Source: Pyrodictium delaneyi (GTDB taxonomy: Archaea; Thermoproteota; Thermoprotei_A; Sulfolobales; Pyrodictiaceae). Taken from it: 19,136 nt of DNA. The notes beneath the pieces were generated by a model, which saw nothing but the letters and a program-made list of their open reading frames with translations, ran no database searches and had not been told where the DNA came from. The position numbers were made by a program, and so were the translations under genes. The DNA is taken from assembly GCA_015661645.1 (NCBI GenBank), contig DQVR01000026.1:1-19136 (forward strand), in the 5' to 3' direction. Below are positions 13,781 to 19,136 of this stretch, piece after piece. How positions within the stretch are numbered: the stretch's first letter is position 1; every line of letters begins with the position of its first letter.

Positions 13781-14158
13781 CTATACAGCCATTAATTTGA
13801 GTGTCCTGTATATTTCGTAGAATGCTGACCTTACAGACGCTGGTATAGGTGCGTCACGACCTATAATAAGCCGGTAGTAGGTCTTATCTGCTATGTGGTA
13901 AGCCTTTACAATAGATGCTATTGAGGGCTCGTCGGAACATACGAGATTACTTATATTGTCAACAGCCCTCGCGACGCCATCAATGTTCTCGAGGATACTT
14001 GATATAATGGTCCTAAGTCTCTCAGCTCCAGGATCTTTAGAAGGGTTAATGCTTGAAAGCTTTGCACTATACCTATCCCTATATCGTTCAAGGTTGACTC
14101 TGAGAGCCTCAAGTTGTCCACAGAGCCCTAGCAGGTGTGTCCGCAGTCTAAGCGTCAT
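13781..14158 (-). CDS. Hypothetical all-helical protein, 125 residues
   Basis: ATG 14158 follows GAGGGGAT on the minus strand. The protein reads as a helical bundle: an N-terminal leucine-rich helix (LRTHLLGLCGQLEALRVNLE), a central helix ISSILENIDGVARAVDNI and a C-terminal YEIYRTLKLMAV. It carries two cysteines but no motif. It recalls the small helical proteins common in crenarchaea, without a recognisable family. Its stop lies 8 bases after the guide RNA, which is encoded on the opposite strand. Confidence 0.6.
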   Translation of the reverse strand: MTLRLRTHLLGLCGQLEALRVNLERYRDRYSAKLSSINPSKDPGAERLRTIISSILENIDGVARAVDNISNLVCSDEPSIASIVKAYHIADKTYYRLIIGRDAPIPASVRSAFYEIYRTLKLMAV

Positions 14159-14241
14159 AGACTATACATCCCCTCAGATACAGTTACAAGACAGAATGCT
14201 TTGCCAAGGTAGTTTACGGGAAAATAATACTCATGTTAATC

Positions 14242-14312
14242 TAGACGTATGATGAGTGGCTATAAAGCCATAATCTAACCCCTATATAAGGGTGTAGACG
14301 TATGGCTATAAA
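14242..14312 (+). repeat. Imperfect direct repeat over the 14302 gene start
   Basis: TAGACGTATG (14242-14251) followed by GGCTATAAA (14258-14266) recurs as TAGACGTATG (14295-14304) running straight into GGCTATAAA (14304-14312). The copies are about 50 bases apart. The first copy supplies a TATA element, and the second contains the ATG start. Confidence 0.5.
14260..14267 (+). promoter_or_regulatory. TATA box for the 14302 gene
   Basis: CTATAAAG within the palindrome GGCTATAAAGCC (14258-14269) predicts initiation near 14289, just at the AGGGTG ribosome binding site (14289-14294). A second box, CTATATAAG (14282-14290), is too close to ATG 14302 to serve that start. Confidence 0.4.
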
Positions 14313-14640
14313 CTCCGGAGGCGTGGGGGCTGTGCCGGTCAGCCCTAGGCAGAACAACTATACTGGGGAGCAGGAAACCTACGTATACAATAAAGACATT
14401 GTCCTCCACAAGCTCTATGAAGATGAAGAGGTAGTTGTAGTAGTAGCCCCGAACGAGGATCAGTTAAGAGACATCATTCTACGCCTTCTCAGGGAAAGGC
14501 CGATGACGGTGCGTGAACTTCACTCTATACTCTCGGGCCTGGCAAGCGAAGACAAGATACGTTATGCACTCAACAAGCTGGCCGAGGAAGGTGTTGTTGA
14601 AAGCGACGAGGAGGGAAGGTACTACGCATATTACACCTAA
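14302..14640 (+). CDS. Small winged-helix protein, 112 residues
   Basis: The ATG 14302 start lies 7 bases after AGGGTG. A polar N-terminus (about 35 residues, with Gly, Pro, Asn and Tyr) and an acidic strand DEEVVVVVAP precede a winged helix at about 53-111: QLRDIILRLLRERPMTVREL, then DKIRYALNKLAEEGVVESDE and a wing ending GRYYAYYT. This is typical of small archaeal transcription regulators of the MarR/ArsR-like size class. The product ends in the wing, so there is no effector domain. The target may be itself, given the repeat and the TATA elements at its start. Confidence 0.7.
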   Translation: MAINSGGVGAVPVSPRQNNYTGEQETYVYNKDIVLHKLYEDEEVVVVVAPNEDQLRDIILRLLRERPMTVRELHSILSGLASEDKIRYALNKLAEEGVVESDEEGRYYAYYT

Positions 14641-14750
14641 TGTCCATGTTTTATAGAGGCATGGGAAGTTTCACCTCTCCTAGCGTACTACAGCTTCCCG
14701 ATACATAGGTAAAAGTTTCATGTCAACGCTTTTGAGATATTATAGCTCTT

Positions 14751-15161
14751 ATGCGGCAAGGGGTAGCAGTGAACATAATAGAAGTCTATGCTAGCCTGGC
14801 TGCATGGTCAATCTTGTATATGGTCATTCATGAGATGCTGCACTATGCATCTGCCCGGCTGCTTGGGTACAGAGTGCATATGTATATAGCATCTGATGGT
14901 ATACTTCCTTCCCTCTCCGTTAGAGTCCATGGTGATCCACAAGGCTTTAGAAGAGTCGTGATACTCTACTCTCCATATTTATTTAATATTGCAGCAATAG
15001 TTACAGCTAGCACTCTGCCGCTAAAGCTCATAGCCCTATTTACACTGCCAAACATCCTGCTCGAAGAAAATAGGAATAAAATGTTGACCTCGATGGCGGC
15101 TGCTATAGGTATAATCACGGCTATAGCGTTAGCGAGCAGTGGGCCCCAAATAGTAAACTAG
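14751..15161 (+). CDS. Membrane HExxH protein, possible DUF3267-type metalloprotease
   Basis: A 136-residue integral membrane protein with three to four hydrophobic segments. HEMLH (H27, E28, H31) lies at the end of the first, in YMVIHEMLHYASARLLGY, the usual form of a zinc metallopeptidase helix. A later RRVVILYSPYLFNIAAIV resembles the SP-containing segment of DUF3267 proteins. No third zinc ligand of the NPxDG type is visible, so activity is uncertain. ATG 14751 lacks a ribosome binding site. GTG 14769 is a good alternative, since the TATA-like ATATTATAG at 14737-14745 would start transcripts near 14767; it removes only six residues. Confidence 0.65.
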   Translation: MRQGVAVNIIEVYASLAAWSILYMVIHEMLHYASARLLGYRVHMYIASDGILPSLSVRVHGDPQGFRRVVILYSPYLFNIAAIVTASTLPLKLIALFTLPNILLEENRNKMLTSMAAAIGIITAIALASSGPQIVN

Positions 15162-15185
15162 ACCATAATTAGCCCTAAAGATGCT

Positions 15186-15210
15186 ATGCTAAAAAGATGT
15201 TAAGCATTTT
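15186..15210 (+). terminator. Possible hairpin plus T-run terminator
   Basis: ATGCT (15186-15190) and AGCAT (15203-15207) can pair, helped by AA/TT inside, and TTTT (15207-15210) follows. It lies about 25 bases after the HExxH gene. The stem is short and AT-rich, so this is weak. Confidence 0.25.
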
Positions 15211-15297
15211 GCACAGATGCGCTGGTAACTGGAGCTCAGGCAATAAACCAGAACGTAGCTGCTGGGAAAGTGGCTGCAGCTCTAGTATGTTACCATG

Positions 15298-15612
15298 TTA
15301 GACCGATAACGTCAAGTCAAGGAAGTCCATTGGTAGGGGTCTGCCCTTTGACTTCAATTCGTCATACTTCTGCGAAAGCCATTCTATGAATACTGGGCAA
15401 CCGTCGAACTTGCCGTCACGTTCACATTTTTCGCCGAGCTTTAGGAAACATTTGCCAGTACGCTTGTCGTAGTATGGACACATCTTGTGATATTGCTTAG
15501 CGCTACGCATCATACGCGTTATCCATCTCTTCTTAGGATCTTTACGCTCTTTTTCTTCGGTCTGGCTTAGAATCTTATCAAGTTCCTCATTGGATATACG
15601 TGTGCCAGCCAT
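15298..15612 (-). CDS. Small four-cysteine protein, probable metal site
   Basis: I choose ATG 15612 (MAGTRISNEELDK) because GGTGG lies 5 bases upstream; ATG 15624 and ATG 15630 are in frame but lack a site. The 104-residue product has a charged N-terminal helix and a basic stretch (KDPKKRWITRMMRSAK). It then has four cysteines at 45, 55, 63 and 72, in CPYYDKRTGKC, KC and CPVF, suitable for one zinc or Fe-S site. The C-terminus is hydrophobic-acidic (PMDFLDLTLSV). No family is named. The Cys-Pro-aromatic pattern recalls the eight-cysteine protein at 12139. Confidence 0.65.
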   Translation of the reverse strand: MAGTRISNEELDKILSQTEEKERKDPKKRWITRMMRSAKQYHKMCPYYDKRTGKCFLKLGEKCERDGKFDGCPVFIEWLSQKYDELKSKGRPLPMDFLDLTLSV

Positions 15613-15864
15613 GGATACCACCATGTTCATGGTCTAGGCGTATAGACGGCTAGGGTAGCGTTAGCCAAAAACGACTGCACTCTGCTAATTACCATGTTTA
15701 CACTGCAGCAATCTCCATCTTTAACTCTGGCGCCCCAAATATGTTACGGGTGCACCCATGTAACTAGCTTTTATCAACATGTCAGATGCATGCCTAGCAC
15801 CAAAGTCAACCACGCTCTCTTGATTAGTACGTGTACCTAGACACACGGTAGCCGGGCGTATACC
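15613..15864. other. Divergent intergenic region before the FAD-reductase gene
   Basis: A TATA-like CTTTTATC at about 15767-15774 could start plus transcripts near 15795, giving a leader of about 70 bases that ends in the start-codon hairpin. A 48-residue frame (15694-15840) with one CxxC is open on the plus strand but has no ribosome binding site. Nothing else is recognised. Confidence 0.3.
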
Positions 15865-15867
15865 GTG
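15844..15867 (+). promoter_or_regulatory. Hairpin covering the GTG start of the FAD-reductase gene
   Basis: CACGGTA (15844-15850) is the exact reverse complement of TACCGTG (15861-15867), which contains the GTG start at 15865-15867. The 10-base loop holds the only ribosome-binding-like sequence (GGGCG). Folding would hide the start codon. Confidence 0.35.
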
Positions 15868-16923
15868 AGTAGAGCCGGAGTAGCCGTAGTAGGAGCTGGT
15901 GTTGCTGGATCAGTATTTGCACGGCTGCTCGTTAATAGAAAAGTCCTCGACATAATAATTTATGACATGCTGCGATCATATATCAAGCCGTGTGGAGAAG
16001 TTGTTCCAGCCCGGCTAGTCGATACCATCCTGCCGTCACTTGGAGTAGAAATACCCAAAGTAGTAAATAGAATTAAGAGGTTCGTATTCATAGTAGGAAA
16101 TAGTATTGTACGAGAGTACGAGTCGGCATACGCCATTTGGTATTCTATAGAGAAAAGTTCCTGGGTAAACAGGATACGAACGAACTTGAACATAGTTAAT
16201 AAAAGTGTAATGCCTTCGAAGCTCGCACGGCAGTACAGAATAGTAGTTGATGCGAGGGGGCCATACTCGTCTAAGGGTATGAAGATACTAGTATGGAGAG
16301 CATATGTCGATAACCCTGGTCTTGACGATGATAGTGTTTACATAGCTATGAGTGGTAGAGAACTAGGCTTAGCCTGGATATTTCCCCACGGCGACATGCT
16401 CAATATAGGCGGTGGATTTGTAGGCGTTAGCAGCCCTAGAGAGCATGCTCTTAGAATGATAGGGAAGGTTGTCGGTAAAAGCTTAAACCCCACTCAGGAG
16501 GCCTACTCTCTAGTGACTATATATCCTCAGATAGAGTATACGCTGCCGGGGAATGTGGTAAAGGTTGGCGAGGCTGCGGGGCTAATAATGAGTCTTGGTG
16601 GTGAAGGTATACGTCCTGCTGTGCTCTCGGCAGCAGCGCTTGCGGACGCCATAGAAGTTGGGGAAGCCGGGAACGTGGTATTTGACTTGAGTAAGTATAT
16701 TGATAAGGTAAAGCCTCTTGCCCGGGAGGCGAGATTGCATTCGTTGATGCTTAAAATGGCGTCCTCACTAGGCGATGCGGGCCTTAAGAGGCTGTTCGAG
16801 AACTTGGACGACGATTTCATAGAAGCATGGCTCAACGGGAAGCTTACTAATATACAATACGTGTTGAAAGGCCTCCTAGCACTATTTGGCCGCAAAAAGT
16901 CTGCTAAGCAAGTAGCGGGCTAG
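15865..16923 (+). CDS. FAD-dependent oxidoreductase, geranylgeranyl reductase-like
   Basis: A 352-residue flavoprotein of the COG0644 type. The N-terminal Rossmann motif GAGVAG is at 10-15 and is followed by an acidic strand end, with CGEVVP (about 43-48) typical of archaeal geranylgeranyl reductases. The second FAD motif reads VGEAAGLIMSLGGEGIRPAV (234-253), with GEAAG for the usual GDAAG. Family members saturate isoprenoid chains of membrane lipids, or act as electron-transfer flavoproteins. The protein is shorter than digeranylgeranyl reductases and may have a different substrate. It begins at GTG 15865 inside a hairpin and runs convergently into the 16942 gene, with 18 bases between stops. 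Confidence 0.8.
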   Translation: MSRAGVAVVGAGVAGSVFARLLVNRKVLDIIIYDMLRSYIKPCGEVVPARLVDTILPSLGVEIPKVVNRIKRFVFIVGNSIVREYESAYAIWYSIEKSSWVNRIRTNLNIVNKSVMPSKLARQYRIVVDARGPYSSKGMKILVWRAYVDNPGLDDDSVYIAMSGRELGLAWIFPHGDMLNIGGGFVGVSSPREHALRMIGKVVGKSLNPTQEAYSLVTIYPQIEYTLPGNVVKVGEAAGLIMSLGGEGIRPAVLSAAALADAIEVGEAGNVVFDLSKYIDKVKPLAREARLHSLMLKMASSLGDAGLKRLFENLDDDFIEAWLNGKLTNIQYVLKGLLALFGRKKSAKQVAG

Positions 16924-16941
16924 AAACTCTAGAATTAGGAG

Positions 16942-17556
16942 CTACTTGCCTTGTAGTGTAGACAGCATCTTCTTTAGGTACTCTTGAACCTCGCTTGGCG
17001 ATGAAAGCTCAGCAGTACCTTCGGCTCTGTATGTGAGTATGAAAGCGTTGCTCTTCTCATCGTAGCTCACCGTTGCAGTAAACTTGCCATCCAGTGCTGT
17101 AACCTGGACTGTATTCTTCTCCTCGTCGAACTCTACCTTGGCTTTGAGCTTCTCTAGATCCCTAAGTACACTATAGAGTGCTGCAGCCTTGCTCTTAGTC
17201 TTTGGCGTCTCATGTGCTTCAAGCTCTCTAAGCCTAGCCTCTATGGCTTCGACGACTTCTGGTACATCGCTATATGCCTTCTTAGCTTCTTCAAGTATAC
17301 GTTTGAGCAGCTCAGTTCCCTGGCCACTGCGGTCAGCACGTACCAGTGCCACTAGGTCGTCGAAGTCACGGCCGTGCAAATAGTCTGCTAGTCTTTCTAC
17401 GTTGCCACCAAAAGCATTGAACTTATACTTATCTTCAGCCCTTCCAACCATCCTACGTACGTCGTCTACCAGCTGTCTTGGAGCACCCGATTCTGCCAGT
17501 ATTCGGTTTACTATATGCCTCAGAAAGTCCAACCTCCTGGGCCGCTGTAGGGCCAT
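16942..17556 (-). CDS. Hypothetical protein, about 204 residues
   Basis: I choose ATG 17556 (MALQRPRRLDFL) because GGTGG lies 7 bases upstream and a TATA box at 17602-17611 starts transcripts near 17581. ATG 17580 would be leaderless and adds MGYWGGRG. The N-terminal 120 residues are helical (RHIVNRILAESGAPRQLVDDV, NVERLADYLHGRDFDDLVAL). The C-terminal 80 form an apparent beta-rich domain (KAKVEFDEEKNTVQVTALDG, TVSYDEKSNAFILTYRAEG). No family is recognised. The last residues form a helix (SEVQEYLKKMLSTLQGK). Function unknown. Confidence 0.65.
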   Translation of the reverse strand: MALQRPRRLDFLRHIVNRILAESGAPRQLVDDVRRMVGRAEDKYKFNAFGGNVERLADYLHGRDFDDLVALVRADRSGQGTELLKRILEEAKKAYSDVPEVVEAIEARLRELEAHETPKTKSKAAALYSVLRDLEKLKAKVEFDEEKNTVQVTALDGKFTATVSYDEKSNAFILTYRAEGTAELSSPSEVQEYLKKMLSTLQGK

Positions 17557-17580
17557 ACCTCGTCCACCCCAATACCCCAT

Positions 17581-17834
17581 ATAGACTACGTCTCTATGAC
17601 TCTAAAATTTACCCCAACATAGTACAAGTTGCGCAATGATGCTGCCAACTTGAGCGCGTAGCATCTGCATGCAAAATATAGTTATGAAACATATCTAGCA
17701 GATCGTTATACCATACATTATGTAATATAGTGAGGAATAAGCTGTGCTGTACTATTAGTGCTAACGTGAGGGAGTACCCTTTACCTCTAGGAGACTGAAG
17801 ATGTACGACACCACTTGAAAGAGGTGCTTGACTC
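17581..17834. other. Divergent intergenic region before the adenosine-specific kinase gene
   Basis: TAAATTTTAG (17602-17611, minus) is the TATA box of the 17556 gene. CAAGTTG (17625-17631) and CAACTTG (17646-17652) form a perfect 7-bp inverted repeat with a 14-base spacer. Several AT-rich elements (17690-17740) could serve the plus-strand gene, whose GAGGTG ribosome binding site is at about 17820-17826. Confidence 0.35.
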
Positions 17835-18335
17835 GTGGCTAATCAGCAAGAGGTAAAAATACATGTAATCGATATCCCAGTACCCGAAGGCGTTAACGTG
17901 ATAGTTGGGCAAGCACATTTCATAAAGACGCTGGAGGATCTCTATGAGGCCCTAGTAACGAGTGTTCCGGGGATAAAGTTTGGCATAGCGTTTTGCGAGG
18001 CGAGCCAAAAGAGGCTAATAAGATACGAGGGTAACGACGATGAGCTGCGAAGGCTTGCGGTAGAGGCGGCGAAGAGGGTCTCAGCAGGTCACGTGTTCGT
18101 AATCTACATCAAGAACGCATGGCCTATAAATGTGCTTAACGCTATAAAGAACGTGCAAGAGGTGGTAAGAGTCTTTGCTGCCACGGCTAATCCGCTGCAA
18201 GTTATAGTAGCTGAGACAAGCCAGGGGAGAGGCATTATTGGCGTAGTAGACGGCTATCCTCCCGTAGGAGTTGAAACGGAGGATGATATTGCCGAGAGAA
18301 GACTCTTCCTACGGAAGATAGGCTACAAGAAGTAG
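17835..18335 (+). CDS. Adenosine-specific kinase (DUF355 family)
   Basis: The 166-residue protein matches the archaeal adenosine-specific kinase family (COG1839, formerly DUF355). These small soluble proteins bind adenosine or AMP; enzymatic evidence in the family is limited. The hallmark FGIAFCEAS is at 49-57, followed by RYEGND (63-68). A later block, [30 protein letters not shown], forms the nucleotide-contacting strands. It normally assembles as an oligomer. The length fits the family (about 160). GTG 17835 follows GAGGTG by about 8 bases. Its neighbours do not suggest a pathway, though NadM and the NAD kinase-like protein in this window also handle adenine nucleotides. Confidence 0.88.
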   Translation: MANQQEVKIHVIDIPVPEGVNVIVGQAHFIKTLEDLYEALVTSVPGIKFGIAFCEASQKRLIRYEGNDDELRRLAVEAAKRVSAGHVFVIYIKNAWPINVLNAIKNVQEVVRVFAATANPLQVIVAETSQGRGIIGVVDGYPPVGVETEDDIAERRLFLRKIGYKK

Positions 18336-18347
18336 CGAACAATACGA

Positions 18348-18449
18348 GGCGGCCCTCGAGGCCCGGCTGAGTCGTCATACCCGGCTTTAGCTATAAGGTG
18401 GTCAGTCCCGCCGTAGTTGCGCATGGAGGTTCGTCTTCATAGGGCCGCC
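18348..18449 (+). ncRNA. Candidate structured RNA with four-way-junction fold
   Basis: GGCGGCCCT (18348-18356) pairs exactly with AGGGCCGCC (18441-18449). Inside, AGGCC (18359-18363) pairs with GGCTT (18383-18387) and is topped by TGA-GTCG-TCA (68-77). GGTGG (18397-18401) pairs with CCGCC (18408-18412). ATGGAGG (18423-18429) pairs with TCTTCAT (18434-18440) around a TTCG tetraloop, stacking directly on the closing helix. A tRNA test fails (no T-loop in the right place). It begins 12 bases after the kinase stop and could also be a 3' UTR element. All pairings were found by eye. Confidence 0.4.
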
Positions 18450-18485
18450 GCTAGTAACGCCAAGGTAAGAGACCAGCTAGCCCCC

Positions 18486-18493
18486 TTTATAGG
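18486..18493 (+). promoter_or_regulatory. TATA box for the 18583 gene
   Basis: TTTATAGG is framed by CCCCC and GGGG. It predicts initiation near 18515, which is at the start of a leader hairpin (18511-18534: TGTAGGA with TCCTATA, inner GC/GC, loop GTCA). Confidence 0.4.
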
Positions 18494-18582
18494 GGTAGGC
18501 CGTCGGTTTATGTAGGAAGCGTCAGCATCCTATAGTTGAGCCAGTAGCTAGAGTATCAGCAATGTATACCTATTAGAAGCAG

Positions 18583-19110
18583 ATGGATTGCACGGCAATC
18601 ATACTTAGTAGCTGGGACGCGAAGCATCTAGGCGTGGAGGGTGTAGTGGGAATGCCTCGTTCGAAGACTGTCGCCAGGCTCTACAAGGCTGTAGACATAG
18701 GTATCGCTGGCGTAAAAATGACTGTGCTTAGACTCGAGAAGGAGCTGGAATTCGACGCTGCAGAAGTCATAGACGTCGTAAGCGACTTTCATGAGAGATA
18801 CTCAAAAACTCCAGGCTATGTAGTCGAGGTTGTGAAGTATAACTCGCGTGGCGAAGAAGTAGAGTCCTCCGGCTTTGTTACGCTGGATGGGCTGGTTCTC
18901 TTTCCACGGCCAGCAAGGCTAGTCTCGGTAAGAGTTATTGAGAATGATATAGAAGGCATGCGGCCGGTGAACCAGCTTAGGAAGGCAACACCCCGTGAGA
19001 GGTTCTACGTGTATATAGGGAGGGTAGATTTACCTAGAAACGTGTGGGGTATAGTTGTAGAAACTGACAGAGGTATGAGAATAGTTACCCGTACCGCTCT
19101 GAGGGGGTGA
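18583..19110 (+). CDS. Hypothetical protein, 175 residues
   Basis: ATG 18583 gives 175 residues. ATG 18652 (MPRSKTVARLYKAV), preceded by GGAGGGTG, is a credible alternative start that drops 23 residues. The middle has a helix with DAAEVIDVVSDFHERYSKTP and then beta strands (YVVEVVKYNSRGEE and FVTLDGLVLFPRPARLVSV), and the C-terminus ends in VWGIVVETDRGMRIVTRTALRG. There are no cysteines beyond C3 and no transmembrane segment. No family is recognised. The stop codon TGA overlaps a possible GTG start of the next gene. Confidence 0.65.
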   Translation: MDCTAIILSSWDAKHLGVEGVVGMPRSKTVARLYKAVDIGIAGVKMTVLRLEKELEFDAAEVIDVVSDFHERYSKTPGYVVEVVKYNSRGEEVESSGFVTLDGLVLFPRPARLVSVRVIENDIEGMRPVNQLRKATPRERFYVYIGRVDLPRNVWGIVVETDRGMRIVTRTALRG

Positions 19111-19136
19111 AGATAGACTCCAGTGGCGAGCCCACT
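19107..19136 (+). CDS. Possible start of the next gene (partial)
   Basis: GTG 19107-19109 overlaps the preceding TGA (19108-19110) and opens a frame reading VKIDSSGEPT to the window end. GAGGGG (19101-19106) is directly adjacent, which is too close for a normal ribosome binding site, so the true start could be further on (GTG 19123 in another frame). Confidence 0.25.
   Translation, partial: MKIDSSGEPT

Noticed and set aside
14249..14255. ATGATGA as a C box
   Set aside because: No D box downstream at the right distance; it is part of the direct repeat at the gene start.
15694..15840. 48-residue plus-strand frame with one CxxC
   Set aside because: No ribosome binding site, unusual composition, and it ignores the TATA element inside it.
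17636..17644. AATGATGC as a C box
   Set aside because: No D box follows; it lies in the loop of an inverted repeat.
18348..18449. tRNA gene
   Set aside because: The long-range helix resembles an acceptor stem, but no T-loop, CCA end or anticodon arm fits.
1..19136. CRISPR array, transposase or integrase remnants
   Set aside because: No regularly spaced repeats, terminal inverted repeats or recognisable transposase motifs were seen.

Overview
The window comes from an archaeon, most likely a hyperthermophilic crenarchaeon of the Desulfurococcales/Pyrodictiaceae type. The reasons are archaeal TATA boxes placed 22-30 bases before genes, frequent TTG and GTG starts behind GGGG/GAGG ribosome binding sites, heavy use of AGG/AGA and ATA codons, and an archaeal gene set: aRF1 release factor, NreA-type repair protein, NadM, AlaX, adenosine-specific kinase, a COG1318-like HTH regulator and C/D box guide RNAs. 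The species assignment is inference. I see no insertion sequence, CRISPR array, rRNA or tRNA, so this is ordinary chromosomal backbone.

Layout. 1-2301 (+): tail of an unidentified gene, an HTH/zinc-ribbon regulator, two unknown small proteins, a small helical protein behind a structured leader, and a winged-helix regulator whose end overlaps nadM. 2256-4705: nadM (-) diverges from an ATP-NAD kinase-like gene (+), which is followed by a membrane M50 metalloprotease, so this is an NAD(P)-related pair. 4757-7346: AlaX alanyl-tRNA editing protein and a BioD-like P-loop NTPase (-); the NTPase start codon physically overlaps the start of a double winged-helix protein (+) that may be a WhiP-type replication initiator, followed by an AT-rich gap. 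7565-8212: two small genes and a C/D box guide RNA. 8213-11662 (-): DUF2258-like protein, NreA-like repair protein with a PCNA-binding-like tail, a 46-residue ORF, and aRF1. 11805-14158: one unknown gene (+), then a minus-strand series (eight-Cys protein, HTH regulator, Cys-tailed protein, helical protein) interrupted by a second, plus-strand C/D guide RNA. 14302-19136: small winged-helix protein, second membrane HExxH protein, Cys-rich protein (-), FAD-dependent reductase, unknown gene (-), adenosine-specific kinase, a candidate structured RNA, an unknown gene and the first codons of another.

The most interesting content is RNA-level. There are two C/D box sRNAs; one carries 11 nt complementary to a conserved archaeal 16S rRNA segment. 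Each shares a single TATA element with a divergent small gene. A possible cloverleaf-like RNA lies near 18348-18449. Two leaders (before 1413 and 15865) can pair near or over their start codons. Among proteins, the release factor departs from the usual decoding motifs in two places.
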